Part shown: positions 33,330 through 46,738 of the stretch, piece after piece
Numbering within the stretch: position 1 is the first letter of the stretch
Layout: the number at the start of each line of letters is the position of its first letter
Source of the DNA: Caulobacteraceae bacterium
GTDB taxonomy: Bacteria > Pseudomonadota > Alphaproteobacteria > Caulobacterales > Aquidulcibacteraceae
Reading direction: 5' to 3'
Assembly (NCBI GenBank): GCA_009773335.1
Contig: WRPF01000002.1
Location: forward strand, 72,000 to 135,999
Length of the DNA stretch: 64,000 nt
The notes under the pieces: model-generated
Seen by the model: the letters and a program-made list of their open reading frames with translations, nothing else
The model's database searches: none
What the model was told of the DNA's origin: nothing
Program-made: the position numbers and the translations under genes

Positions 33330-33758
33330 ATGTTTCGGGTGCGACTCCTCCTGTCAGTCTTGCTCTCGGTCGCACTGGCGCAGTTCTGCGTTGTGTCGAC
33401 CACGCCAGCGCATGCGCATACCGCTGGCGTCGCCCACGTCGTTCGTTCCGTCGCTGTCGGAGGTCACGGACCCGTGATCTCGATCGACAACCATCACCTC
33501 GATGACGATCATCATCGCCAACCTGCGTCCGCCCCCGCGCAGGATTTCAGCGTCCCGCCAGCCGATGGGGACCCGTCGGAATCGCACGGCGACCAGATCA
33601 CCCACGTCCATTCGTACCCGCAGTTTGCGCCCGTCGCGTCGCAGGAGTTCTCGGCGACGGCCAAGTTGATCACCGCAGCCGTGCGTCCGCCGCAGGCAGA
33701 CGCCGCGCTCTCCCGCACCTCTGTACCGCCGCTGAGGCCGCCACGCACATTCCTCTGA
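33330..33758 (+). CDS. CzcI-like His-rich periplasmic protein
   Basis: The 142-residue protein has a signal peptide (cleavage around AHA/HT) and a strongly His/Asp-rich mature region (NHHLDDDHHR, ESHGDQITHVHS). It ends in PPLRPPRTFL, a tail typical of small CzcI proteins encoded first in czcICBA operons. CzcI proteins affect induction or metal binding in the periplasm; binding Zn, Co or Cd is inferred from histidine content. It precedes czcC by 63 nt. ATG 33330 chosen. Confidence 0.62.
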   Translation: MFRVRLLLSVLLSVALAQFCVVSTTPAHAHTAGVAHVVRSVAVGGHGPVISIDNHHLDDDHHRQPASAPAQDFSVPPADGDPSESHGDQITHVHSYPQFAPVASQEFSATAKLITAAVRPPQADAALSRTSVPPLRPPRTFL

Positions 33759-33821
33759 ACCGAACGCCCATGCCGCGCTGATCGCCGGCATGATTTCGTT
33801 TGCGACAGAGGAGGGTATTCC

Positions 33822-35086
33822 TTGTCCTTTTCACGATCGGCGACCCTTGTCGGGTTCGCCTGCTTTGCAGGCATTGTCGCCACGCAGGAAGCGCGTGCGC
33901 AGGCGCCCACTGAGGGGCCGCTAACCCGAGAAGACGCGCTTGTGCGGGCGCTTGGCGATGACCCAAGGCTGCTGGCCGCCGGCGCGTCGGAACGCGCGGC
34001 CGAAGCGGGCGTCGCGCAAGCTGGACGTCGGCCAAACCCGACCGTCGAGGTCCTGTCGGAGAATGTCTCGGGTTCGGGTCCGTACAGTTCTCTCGACCGC
34101 GCCGAGACGACTGTTTCCTTTTCCCAGCCCTTGGAGCTGGGCGGCGACCGGCATGCCCGGCGGACCCTGGCGGAGCGCGATCTCGCCACGGCGCGGCTTT
34201 CCAGCGTTATCCGGCGTCTCGACCTGTTCGAAGAGGTCGAAGTCGCGTTCGTCGAAGCGCAGGCGGCGCAAGCGCGTTGCGTGGTCGCCGAGGAACGGCT
34301 GGGCGTTGCTCGCGGACTTGCCGAGGCCGTGGCGCGACGGGTTGGCGCCGCCCGCGATCCCTTGATGGCCGGCGCACGCGCGCAGACACGTCTGGCCGAA
34401 GCCGAAATCGAGGCAGAAGCGGCGCGGCGGGGCGCCGAGGCCGCCATGGCCCGTCTGGCCAGCTACTGGGGCAGCGGGGCGGAGCGGATCGATCTGGCGT
34501 CGTTCGAACGCATGGCGGACCGTCCGTTGTCGTCTGGCGCCGATGCGCCCGATCTTGCGCTTGCGACTGCGGAGGAAGAACGGGCGAAGGCGCGCATCGA
34601 GATCGAACGCGCCCGTGGCGTGCCCGATCCGAACCTCCAGGCCGGATGGCGGAGGTTCAGCGACACGGATGACACGGCGCTCACCTTCGGCGTTTCGATC
34701 CCGCTGCAACTCTGGGATCGCAATTCCGGCGGCGTGTCGCGTGCGCGTGCGGAACGTGATCGCGCCGGATTTGAAACGCGTGCTCGTGCGCAAGCGCTGG
34801 CCCGTCAGCAGGCGACGCTGGCGACGCAACGGGCAGGCGCCCGCCACGAAGTTGAAGCACTCGACGCGCGGGTCATTCCAAACGCGGAGGAAGCGCTCAG
34901 GCTTGCGCATCAGGGGTACTCCCGTGGCGCGTTCTCCTACCTCGACGTTCTCGAGGCGCAGCGTTCGGTCTCCGATGCGCGACTGCGCCGGATCGCAGCC
35001 CTTCGCACATATCACCTCGCCGAAGCGGCATTGGCGCGCCTGACAGGCGCCCATGCCGATGTGGCCCCAGTTCAGGAACAGCCCCG

Positions 35087-35090
<4 letters not shown>
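33822..35090 (+). CDS. czcC: Outer-membrane efflux channel, TolC family (CzcC)
   Basis: A 422-residue protein with an N-terminal signal peptide (to about ARA/QA) and two helical/strand repeats of the outer membrane factor family: PNPTVEVLSENVSGSG and PDPNLQAGWRRF mark the beta strands, and long Ala/Arg/Glu helices form the periplasmic tunnel. The start is TTG 33822 with GAGGAGGG upstream. Its stop overlaps the czcB start (ATGA). It provides the outer-membrane exit for the CzcCBA pump. Confidence 0.9.
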
Positions 35091-39516
<4,426 letters not shown>

Positions 39517-39556
39517 CGCGTCTCATTGATTTCGACCTCTTCAGGATTTGGTCTCG

Positions 39557-40291
39557 ATGACAAACACAAACCACAAACCCGCGCGACCGCGTTTGATGTC
39601 TGCGACGCCGCTTGCGTTCGGCGTGATGTGTCTTGCCCTCATGGTGGACGCCACGCTTGGCATGGCCCTGGCGCATGGCGTTGCAGAAGGGGACAAGGGC
39701 TTCATCCAGGAAAGCTCCGGCGTCCTCTTCTGGCCGTTTGTCTATCTCGGCGCCAAGCACATGATCACGGGTTACGATCACCTGCTGTTTCTGGCTGGCG
39801 TGATCTTCTTCCTGTACCGACTGAAGGACATCACGATCTACGTCACGATGTTCGCCGTCGGGCATTCGATCACGCTGCTCGCCGGGGTGCTGACCGGCAT
39901 CCAGGTCAACGCCTATCTGATCGACGCGATTATCGGCTTGTCGATCGTCTACAAGGCGTTGGACAATCTCGGCGGGTTCCAGAAGTGGGTCGGCTTCCAG
40001 CCGGATGCGAAGATCGCCACGCTGGTGTTCGGTCTGTTCCACGGCTTCGGTCTCGCCACGAAGTTGCAGGATTTCGAACTGTCCCGCGATGGCCTCGTTC
40101 CCAATCTCATTGCCTTCAACATTGGTGTTGAGATGGGCCAGATACTCGCGCTGTCGGCGATCCTGATCGCGATGGGTTTCTGGCGAAAGACGCCCAGCTT
40201 CCGCATGCACGCCACCGCCGCCAACATCGCCTTGATGATCGCTGGCTTCCTCCTCGCCGGCTACCAGATGTTCGGCTACTTCACCGCTTGA
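39557..40291 (+). CDS. HupE/UreJ family metal permease
   Basis: A 244-residue membrane protein with a family-typical start after a leader: FWPFVYLGAKHMITGYDHLL contains the HxxxxxDH metal motif, and LVFGLFHGFGLATKL and FNIGVEMGQI follow. HupE/UreJ proteins carry Ni or Co across the inner membrane; within czc operons they may be secondary cation carriers. Six or seven hydrophobic helices are visible. ATG 39557 chosen, 40 nt after czcA; a TTG at 39548 is possible. Confidence 0.86.
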   Translation: MTNTNHKPARPRLMSATPLAFGVMCLALMVDATLGMALAHGVAEGDKGFIQESSGVLFWPFVYLGAKHMITGYDHLLFLAGVIFFLYRLKDITIYVTMFAVGHSITLLAGVLTGIQVNAYLIDAIIGLSIVYKALDNLGGFQKWVGFQPDAKIATLVFGLFHGFGLATKLQDFELSRDGLVPNLIAFNIGVEMGQILALSAILIAMGFWRKTPSFRMHATAANIALMIAGFLLAGYQMFGYFTA

Positions 40292-40304
40292 ACGGAGATC
40301 GACC

Positions 40305-40952
40305 ATGGAACACGTACCTGCACCTGACTCACCCGTTCTTGCCACCACCGCGCAGCTCATGCGTTCAGCCCTGGCTGCTGTCGTCGTCGCAGCGGCGCTC
40401 ACCGTCACGGTCGTGATGCCCGCCGAGTATGCCGTCGACCCGACCGGCGTCGGTCGCATGCTGGGCCTCACACAGATGGGCGAGATCAAGATCGCGCTGG
40501 CGTCAGCGAACGCGAACGGACACCCGCCGGAAGAACCCACCGCGTCGGACTCATGGGCGCCTCGCCCGACGCCCTCCGTTGCTGAAGCTGTTCCGGTTGC
40601 GCCGGTTGTCGCGCAAACACCGGCGCCACCCCCAGCCGCACTCTGGAATGAGACCGTCCTGACCCTCGCGCCGGACGAAGCGGCAGAGGTGAAGGTTCAG
40701 ATGGAAGGCGGAAAAACCGTAACCTACGAATGGGCCACCGATGGCGCGGCGGTGAATTTCGATTTGCATGCCGATGCGCCGGGGATTGACTACCATCGCT
40801 ACGAGCGTGGTTCGACCGCGCAGGCGAGTGGGGAACTGAAGGCCGCATTTACGGGAATGCACGGTTGGTTCTGGCGCAATCGGTCGGGCAAGCCCGCCAC
40901 GATCACCCTGCGCGTGCGTGGTGACTATGTGGCTGTGCGTCGGGTGATGTGA
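40305..40952 (+). CDS. Transmembrane anchor protein of metal-efflux cassettes
   Basis: A 215-residue single-pass protein: cytoplasmic N-terminus, one TM helix (SALAAVVVAAALTVTVVMPA), then the conserved segment YAVDPTGVGRMLGLTQMGEI. A proline-rich spacer and a C-terminal beta-rich domain (GGKTVTYEWATDGAAVNFDL, GMHGWFWRNRSGKPATITLR) follow. I recognise this family as the small protein that follows HupE in alphaproteobacterial czc clusters, usually called transmembrane anchor protein. Function unknown. It closes the operon, 13 nt after hupE. Confidence 0.72.
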   Translation: MEHVPAPDSPVLATTAQLMRSALAAVVVAAALTVTVVMPAEYAVDPTGVGRMLGLTQMGEIKIALASANANGHPPEEPTASDSWAPRPTPSVAEAVPVAPVVAQTPAPPPAALWNETVLTLAPDEAAEVKVQMEGGKTVTYEWATDGAAVNFDLHADAPGIDYHRYERGSTAQASGELKAAFTGMHGWFWRNRSGKPATITLRVRGDYVAVRRVM

Positions 40953-41154
40953 GCGCTCAGGAAATTCGGCGCTCAATTTCTTTGTCCGGAATGCATCCCG
41001 AAACAGACGCTCTCTCGTGCCCACCGAAGGGCAGCAATCGGCGGATGCTGTTGCAGGAGTCGGCGAGATTTTCGAGCATACCGCCTGTTGTTGGGCGCAA
41101 GGCGAGGTTGTTGTCCTTCCGGCGAGCAGGCCGCCGTTGGGTGAGCGTCTCCGT

Positions 41155-42063
41155 TCAGGCCGCCGCTATGGTCATCCCGGACGGTGCGGCGAGTTTTGCG
41201 AGCTTCCTCAAATTCTGTGCTGCCGCGGCGAGGGTGAATTCGTCGTGAGCTCCGGATGGTCCGCGCAAGCGGAGCCGGTCGAGTTTCAATATGCGCTTCA
41301 GATGCGCTACCAGCATCTCGACCTTCTTTCGATCGCGGCGTGACTGCTCAAGTTCGGGCGCCGCATTGATAGCTCTGGCGACATCGCGGGCGGCCTCGTG
41401 CACGCTGCGGATGACCTTTCGATGTGGCTGTCCTGGGCAGCAGCGCTGTTTCAGGGCGCATGCGTCACAGTCCCGTTTGTTGGCGCGGTAGAGCCGTTGA
41501 CCGGCTTTGGTGACGCCGGAACGGTACTTCTGAAACCGGCGTTGAAATTGCTTCAGCGTCTTTCCGGCTGGGCACGTGTAAATTCCCGCTTCCGCATCAA
41601 AGGAGAAATCAGAGCGATTGAACGTTCCGTCCGTGCGGTCGCCTTTGTCCCACACCGGCACGTGCGGCTCGATTTTCCTCTCGCCGACCATCCACGCCAA
41701 CATTTCTGCTGTGCCATACGCCGTGTCGCCAATGAGCCGCTTTGGCTTCAGACCAAAGCGGCCCTCAGCGCGTTCGATCATCGTCTTCGTCGCGTTGACC
41801 TCCGCAGTGCGCAAAGCGGGCGCGGCGGCGACATCCATGATCACGGCATGTTTGATGTCGATCAGGTAATCCGTGCACCAGCCGAAGAAGGCCGGTCTGC
41901 CGACAGCCGCGGTCAGGCGTGACGCCGGATCAGACAAGGAAATCTCCTTTGGAGGTGCGGCTTCCCGATCAATGCCTTGAGGTATTCGCGCACCGCGCGG
42001 CTTGGGCCGCTTCCCCCGGCTCCGCCCGTCCAGTCGTGATCGTCGCCGCCATCGTCAACAAGA
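41155..42063 (-). pseudogene. IS1182-family transposase, frameshifted and N-terminally truncated
   Basis: The last ~260 codons are intact and show IS1182 motifs: FGLKPKRLIGDTAYGTAEML (second Asp), SFDAEAGIYTCPAGKTL, a Cys cluster (KRDCDACALKQRCCPGQ) and RRDRKKVEMLVAHLKRILKL (catalytic Glu region). Upstream, homology continues in another frame (SRAVREYLKAL then DREAAPPKE), so one base was lost near 41972. A stop codon and loss of similarity follow near 42060. The N-terminal catalytic half is missing. This remnant marks the right edge of the metal cassette. Confidence 0.8.
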
Positions 42064-42373
42064 CAAAGGAATCAGCATTCGGCTGAAAACGCATCGGGTT
42101 TTACAACAAAATTGGCGAGTTCCGAACCGACAGGTAGAACAGGCTGGAACGGCAGATCTAGAGAGCGTCCCCGACACCCGTCACAGTGTTGCAGGCCGGG
42201 GAGGCTTGGCCCTTAGGGGGGCAGAACATCCGGACATTTGAAGAGTCGTGACTAGCGTCGCGATTCGGATAAAGTGAGCGAGCTGCAGATGAGGACGCGA
42301 AGACGGACTCAGCGGATTCGGAGAATCCGGCGCGAGCACCGCATGCGGATCTAGTCCTAGCAGTATTCGAATT
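42064..42373. other. 310-bp stretch without a supported gene
   Basis: No convincing frame on either strand. It lies between the broken IS1182 transposase and the methyltransferase, so it should contain the unrecognised outer part of that insertion sequence and the methyltransferase promoter. I could not identify terminal inverted repeats. Confidence 0.4.
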
Positions 42374-43189
42374 GTGGTTGATGAATGGAATCCGGCGCAG
42401 ATGGAGCAGTTGAAGTTCGACGAGACGGCCGCAAAGTCGCTTGAGGCGATGTACAGCTCGCCGGACGTGGTTGCGCAGCGCGTGCGCGTCCTCGACCTTC
42501 TGGGTCCTGCGGCGGGCGAACGTGTTCTGGATATCGGCGTGGGACCAGGGTTGCTCGCCTATGACCTTGCGACGCTGGTAGGCGACGCGGGCGAATGCGT
42601 CGGCGTCGATCTGTCGCCGGACATGGTGGCGGCATCCGCGCGGCGTCTGGCCGCGTTTCCCCACGCCAGGGTCGTGGAGTGCGCAGCCACAGCGCTGGCT
42701 CTGCCCGATGCGCACTTCGACGCCGCCGTCTCGACGCAGGTCTATGAGTACGTGGCCGACATGCCCCGCGCGCTCAGCGAACTCCGGCGTGTCCTCAAGC
42801 CCGGCGGGCGCGCGCTGATTCTCGATACCGACTGGCGCAGCATTGTCTGGCATGCGTCTGATCAGGCCCTCATGGAGCGCGTGCTCGTGTGCTGGGACGG
42901 CCATCTGCACGACCCGCACCTCCCGGCGCATCTTGGACCGCTCCTCCGGGCGGCAGGGTTTGTCGTGCGCCGCGTGAAGGTCGTGCCGATGCTCTCACAC
43001 CGCTGGCAGCCGACAAGCTATGCGAGCGGAATCATGCGGGCGATTGAGGCCTATGCCCGCAGGAACGGCGCGCGGGTCGGCCTGACGGACGCCGATATCG
43101 ATGCGTGGCGCGCCGATCAGCAAGCGCTGATCGAGAGTGATGCGTTCTTCTTCAGTCTGAATCGCTTCGTATTTCTAGCGACTTGCTAA
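42374..43189 (+). CDS. Class I SAM-dependent methyltransferase
   Basis: A 271-residue methyltransferase with motif I VLDIGVGPGLLAYDLA, the acidic motif II VGVDLSPDMVA, and post-motifs ECAATALALPDAHFDA, STQVYEYVADMPRALSELRR and LKPGGRALILDTDW. The Methyltransf_11-like core is followed by an ~90-residue helical C-terminal region. Substrate unknown. The start is GTG 42374; ATG 42401 is equally possible since no clear RBS is seen. No operon partner. Confidence 0.88.
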   Translation: MVDEWNPAQMEQLKFDETAAKSLEAMYSSPDVVAQRVRVLDLLGPAAGERVLDIGVGPGLLAYDLATLVGDAGECVGVDLSPDMVAASARRLAAFPHARVVECAATALALPDAHFDAAVSTQVYEYVADMPRALSELRRVLKPGGRALILDTDWRSIVWHASDQALMERVLVCWDGHLHDPHLPAHLGPLLRAAGFVVRRVKVVPMLSHRWQPTSYASGIMRAIEAYARRNGARVGLTDADIDAWRADQQALIESDAFFFSLNRFVFLATC

Positions 43190-43258
43190 GCGAGGGATTC
43201 GCGGCGGAGTATCGTGCGCGCCACTGCGGTGAAACGGGCGCCGCACGTGCTCCCGCGA

Positions 43259-43513
43259 TTACACACTGCGCATCGCGAGTCTGATCAATGCGCCGCAGGA
43301 GACGGCGCACCAGGCCGACTCGAGAACAATGAATGGCCAGTATCCGATGAGCGCCGAGGCGGCCGCCGCCAGACCTGACCCGAGCACGTTCAGCCCAGCA
43401 TACGCCGCGCCGTCACGTTGCAGGCGTCCGGCCAGATTCAGTGCGAACGCGCCAAGCAGGAGTGCGACGCCCGTGGAGCCAATCAAATCCGCCGTCGATA
43501 TCCCGTTCATCAT
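43259..43513 (-). CDS. Small CBU_0592-like membrane protein
   Basis: An 84-residue protein with three hydrophobic segments (DLIGSTGVALLLGAFALNLA, AYAGLNVLGSGLAAAASALI, ESAWCAVSCGALIRLA). The GSTGVALLLGAFALN...G...YAGLNVLGSGLAA pattern is that of the CBU_0592 family of small membrane proteins with unknown function. The start is ATG 43513 (or 43510). A longer frame reaching 43654 only reads the Rieske gene in another frame. It is 20 nt downstream of that gene and may be the last gene of the operon. Confidence 0.72.
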   Translation of the reverse strand: MMNGISTADLIGSTGVALLLGAFALNLAGRLQRDGAAYAGLNVLGSGLAAAASALIGYWPFIVLESAWCAVSCGALIRLAMRSV

Positions 43514-43533
43514 GTCGCAGGACTCGCGCGTTG

Positions 43534-44202
43534 CTATGATTTTTCGTTGTTGGTCCAGCCCCTTGTTCGCCCGCTGAGGCATGCGCCCGTCCGCGCGTCG
43601 AAGCGGTAGCCGTGCCAGGGGCAGGTCATCACGCCGGTCGCGTCGGGTTCGCAATCAAGGGGAAGGCCCTGGTGCGGGCAGACGACCGGCACTTCGCACG
43701 TCGCGCCGTCGGCCAGCGTGACGGTGCGGCGGCGGCGGCGCGCCGATGGCCCGTCACGCAACGCCTGGGCGCGGAATTTCATTTTCGGTTCGTCTTCATC
43801 GAGGATGCGGCCGAACACATCGCGATAGAATGCGCCCGCCGCATCCCGATCGGTTTGCGGCGTGTCCGGCGCGAAGAACCGCATGTGCATGCGACACGAG
43901 TTTGGGCCTGTAGCCTCGATGCGCGCGACCGCGCGTCCGTTCTCGACGCCGTCGCTGAATGTGGCGTTGGCATAGCCCAAGCGGTCAGCGTCGATCGTCA
44001 CGCGCATGCGCAGCGGGGCGCCGTCCGCAAGCACGACATCGGCCTCCCAGCCATTGTTGTCGGCGTGCACGAGAGAGATCGCCGAAAACGTCGAAGCGTG
44101 AACATGGGGGAGGTGCTCCCAGTCCAGTTCGTCTTCGACCGCGAGTGCGGCGCTGGCGCCAAGTTCGCGCACAAGCTCGCCGACTTCGATCAGTCCAGTC
44201 AT
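43534..44202 (-). CDS. Compact Rieske [2Fe-2S] protein with N-terminal START-like domain (permuted oxygenase-like)
   Basis: The 222-residue protein ends in a Rieske site: CPHQ (Cys175, His177) and CPWHGYRFD (Cys194, His197) with 16 residues between. Residues 20-150 resemble the catalytic SRPBCC/START-like domain of Rieske oxygenases (EDELDWEHLPHVHASTFSAI, with His30, 33 and 35 as possible iron ligands). Rieske oxygenases normally carry the Rieske domain first; here the order is reversed and the protein is about half the usual length. An oxygenase or electron-transfer role is inferred. Its start overlaps the MBL gene stop by 4 nt. Confidence 0.78.
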   Translation of the reverse strand: MTGLIEVGELVRELGASAALAVEDELDWEHLPHVHASTFSAISLVHADNNGWEADVVLADGAPLRMRVTIDADRLGYANATFSDGVENGRAVARIEATGPNSCRMHMRFFAPDTPQTDRDAAGAFYRDVFGRILDEDEPKMKFRAQALRDGPSARRRRRTVTLADGATCEVPVVCPHQGLPLDCEPDATGVMTCPWHGYRFDARTGACLSGRTRGWTNNEKS

Positions 44203-44978
44203 GCGGGTCTCCTCCGTTCCAGATAGGTCGTGGCGATTTCGTGTAGTCTCGCGCGGCCAAAACTGGCTTCGTGTCCCGCATGCACGATCGAGACTGGAAG
44301 CCTGCGCAGGCGTTCCATCGTCGCGCAGTACAGTTCCAGATCCGACCCGGGAATTTCGTCGAGAAGCGGACCGTCGTAGATCGCGTCTCCCGCAAACAAT
44401 GTGCCGGTCGCGGCTTCCCAGAGCCCGATGGATCCCGGCGAATGGCCCGGCAGATGCAGGACTTCGAACGAACGGTCGCCAGTGCTGACGATTGCGCCTT
44501 CCTCTAGCAGTCGCCCAACGGTGGCAGGCGCGAGACGGTGCGCGGCGGGATCAAATCTTGCGTGCGGAATGGCCGTCAGGATGCCGCCGGCGATGTCGTA
44601 TCCGAGCGTGGCGATCCAGGCGATCGTCTCGGCGTCCCATGCAGCGATGTCGACAGGGAGATTGTTGGACGCTTCCATCAGTGCGCCGGCTTCGGCTGGA
44701 TGCACGCAGATGTCGCCGAATTCGTGAGCGCCGCCGCAGTGGTCCATGTGCGTGTGAGTCAGCACCGCCACGAGCGCGCGATCGAAGAGATCGCGTGCGG
44801 CGGTGGCAAGGCTGGCGATGCCCATGCCGGTATCGACGACGAGATCGCAGTCGCGCCCGCGGACATGCCAGATGTTGCACCGAAGGAAGGGGTGGACGTG
44901 CGGTTCCCACAGGAGCGTGATCGCATCGTCGACGCGACGGCGCGCGAACCACCGATCAGCGACAGGCAGGGTTGACAC
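44199..44978 (-). CDS. Metallo-beta-lactamase fold hydrolase
   Basis: A 259-residue cytoplasmic hydrolase with HTHMDH at residues 75-80, a third metal His in LHLPGHSPGSIGLWE, the bridging Asp in LFAGDAIYDGPL, and a late His in VHAGHEASF. The set is complete for two metals. MBL proteins of this size hydrolyse lactones, thioesters (glyoxalase II-like) or other esters; none can be chosen here. It is 4 nt from RidA and overlaps the Rieske gene, so it is part of one operon. Confidence 0.88.
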   Translation of the reverse strand: MSTLPVADRWFARRRVDDAITLLWEPHVHPFLRCNIWHVRGRDCDLVVDTGMGIASLATAARDLFDRALVAVLTHTHMDHCGGAHEFGDICVHPAEAGALMEASNNLPVDIAAWDAETIAWIATLGYDIAGGILTAIPHARFDPAAHRLAPATVGRLLEEGAIVSTGDRSFEVLHLPGHSPGSIGLWEAATGTLFAGDAIYDGPLLDEIPGSDLELYCATMERLRRLPVSIVHAGHEASFGRARLHEIATTYLERRRPA

Positions 44979-44982
44979 GGGT

Positions 44983-45369
44983 CTAGCCTTGGCCGCCGGG
45001 CGGAACGCGGGCGATGACTCTGATCTCGGCGCGAGCGCCGGAGCGGATCAGCTCGCTGACGCCGATCCAGGTCGATGCGGGGTAGGGCGCCGACAGGAAC
45101 TCATCCTTCGCTTTCGCCATTTCCGCCGCGTTCGCGCGCAATCCGATCATGTAGATCGTCAGTTCGACGATGTCTGCGTAACCAAGTCCAGCTTCCCCCA
45201 AGATACGCCCGATATTGATCCACGCGTCGCGGAATTCGTCGGCGACGGAGGCGCCTTTTCCTATGACGCCGGACAGAAAGACGAGGTCGTCGTGACGCAC
45301 GGCAGGCGCGTAGCGCCACGCTTCATATGTCTTGCGGTCTGCGTCGGGGACAATCACGTCAATGGGCAT
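44983..45369 (-). CDS. RidA/YjgF/Rid family enamine-imine deaminase
   Basis: A 128-residue Rid protein with the fold pattern HDDLVFLSGVIGKGASVADE, LGEAGLGYADIVELTIYMIG and PASTWIGVSELIRSGARAEI. The C-terminal IRVIARVP holds the usual position of the substrate-binding Arg. RidA hydrolyses reactive enamines and imines released by PLP enzymes, which fits its position next to the aminotransferase. ATG 45369 lies 11 nt inside the end of that gene, so expression is coupled. Confidence 0.9.
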   Translation of the reverse strand: MPIDVIVPDADRKTYEAWRYAPAVRHDDLVFLSGVIGKGASVADEFRDAWINIGRILGEAGLGYADIVELTIYMIGLRANAAEMAKAKDEFLSAPYPASTWIGVSELIRSGARAEIRVIARVPPGGQG

Positions 45370-46738
45370 TGGCGCTCCTTTCAGGAATGGCGCTGACGGA
45401 AGCAAAGTCAAAGCGGTCGAGCGCTGCGTTCGCCGCGGCGATGACGAAGTCGATCTCTTCGTCGCCATGGGCGAACGACAGGAAGAAGTCGTTGGATCCG
45501 GGAATGGTCAGGACGCCATCGGTCAGCAGGGCGCAATGGAAGAGACTGAGCACGCGATTGTCGATCGAGAGACAATGCTTGAGAGTCTTTGGCCCGTCAG
45601 TGAGAAACAGGCGCACCATCGGCCCCAGCGCGTTGTAGTGACAGGCGATTCCACGGCTGGCGAATGCGTTCTGCAGGCCTTGACCGAGGCGATCGGCGCG
45701 AGCGGCGAGCGCGCGGTAGGCGCCGTCGGCGTCCCACGCCGCATAGAGTTCGAGCGCCGCGATCGCGGCCGCGACGCTGTTGCGGACGTCGTTTCCCGTA
45801 CCGCTCTGGAACGCGAACGGGCCTTGCGTCCTGCGCGATGGATCGGCGACGGCCATGACGTCGGCGCGTCCCGCAACGGCGCCGATCTTCTCGCCTGCGC
45901 CGAACGCCTTGGCGTAGACGGCGAGATCAGGCGTGACGCCGAAGTAGGTCTGGGCGCCGCCCGCAGCCAGGCGGAAACCGCTGATCACTTCATCGAAGAC
46001 GAGGAGTGCGCCGGCCTCGCGCGTCATTTTCTGGATGCGCCGGTAGGTCTCTGCGTCGCCGGCCCACAGTCCGCAATGATGCATCGACGGATCCACCAGA
46101 ACCGCCGCGATATCGCCGCGTTCGAGGATGATTCCCAGCTGATCGAAGTTCCCGAACTCGGCGAGGCGCGTTCCCGCGACAGCTGAATCTGTGACGCCGG
46201 CGCCAAGGCTGCGCGCGCGTGCATCGAGCCCGACGAGCATGTCGTCGCCTTGTCCGTGATAGGTCCCGTGGAATTTCACGACCACGGCCCGCCCGGTGAA
46301 GGCTCGCGCGAAGCGCAGCGCGGACATGACCGCTTCGGTGCCGCTGTTGAGCAGGCGCACGCGCTCCGCCGCCGGCGCGATCGCCTGCAGCCGTTCCGCG
46401 AGTTCCGTCGAGAGGCGATCATTGAGCACCAGTGAACCGTGCGCATGCGTCCCGGCGATCGCCGACATGATGGCGGGATGGCGATGCCCTGGCAGCAGAC
46501 ACGCGCCGCAGAGGAAGTGATCGACGTAGCGGTTGCCGTCTATGTCCGACGCCCACGCACCCTGACCCTCGGCGAAATAGAGCGGGTAGGGGTGGAAATA
46601 GCGCACCGTTCCGGACACACCCCCGACGAGTGAACGCGCCGCGCGATCGTGCCAGGCGCGTGAAGCGGCCGTGCGCGCGCGGTAGGCATTGAAAATCGCA
46701 GCCTCGAGCGCGCGAATTCTGCTTTCGGGTTCAGTCAT
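45359..46738 (-). CDS. Class-III PLP aminotransferase (glutamate-1-semialdehyde aminomutase-like)
   Basis: The 459-residue enzyme has the class-III plan: VDHFLCGACLLPGHRHPAIM, RLLNSGTEAVMSALRFARAF, KFHGTYHGQGDDM, LLVFDEVISGFRLAAGGAQT, YFGVTPDLAVYAKAFGAGEK with the PLP-lysine in AKAFG, and FQSGTGNDVRNSVAAAIAAL. It is closest in layout to GSA-aminomutase-like proteins, but the operon has no haem genes, so a catabolic transamination is more likely. It is flanked by TetR (8-nt overlap) and RidA. The amine donor is unknown. Confidence 0.92.
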   Translation of the reverse strand: MTEPESRIRALEAAIFNAYRARTAASRAWHDRAARSLVGGVSGTVRYFHPYPLYFAEGQGAWASDIDGNRYVDHFLCGACLLPGHRHPAIMSAIAGTHAHGSLVLNDRLSTELAERLQAIAPAAERVRLLNSGTEAVMSALRFARAFTGRAVVVKFHGTYHGQGDDMLVGLDARARSLGAGVTDSAVAGTRLAEFGNFDQLGIILERGDIAAVLVDPSMHHCGLWAGDAETYRRIQKMTREAGALLVFDEVISGFRLAAGGAQTYFGVTPDLAVYAKAFGAGEKIGAVAGRADVMAVADPSRRTQGPFAFQSGTGNDVRNSVAAAIAALELYAAWDADGAYRALAARADRLGQGLQNAFASRGIACHYNALGPMVRLFLTDGPKTLKHCLSIDNRVLSLFHCALLTDGVLTIPGSNDFFLSFAHGDEEIDFVIAAANAALDRFDFASVSAIPERSANAH

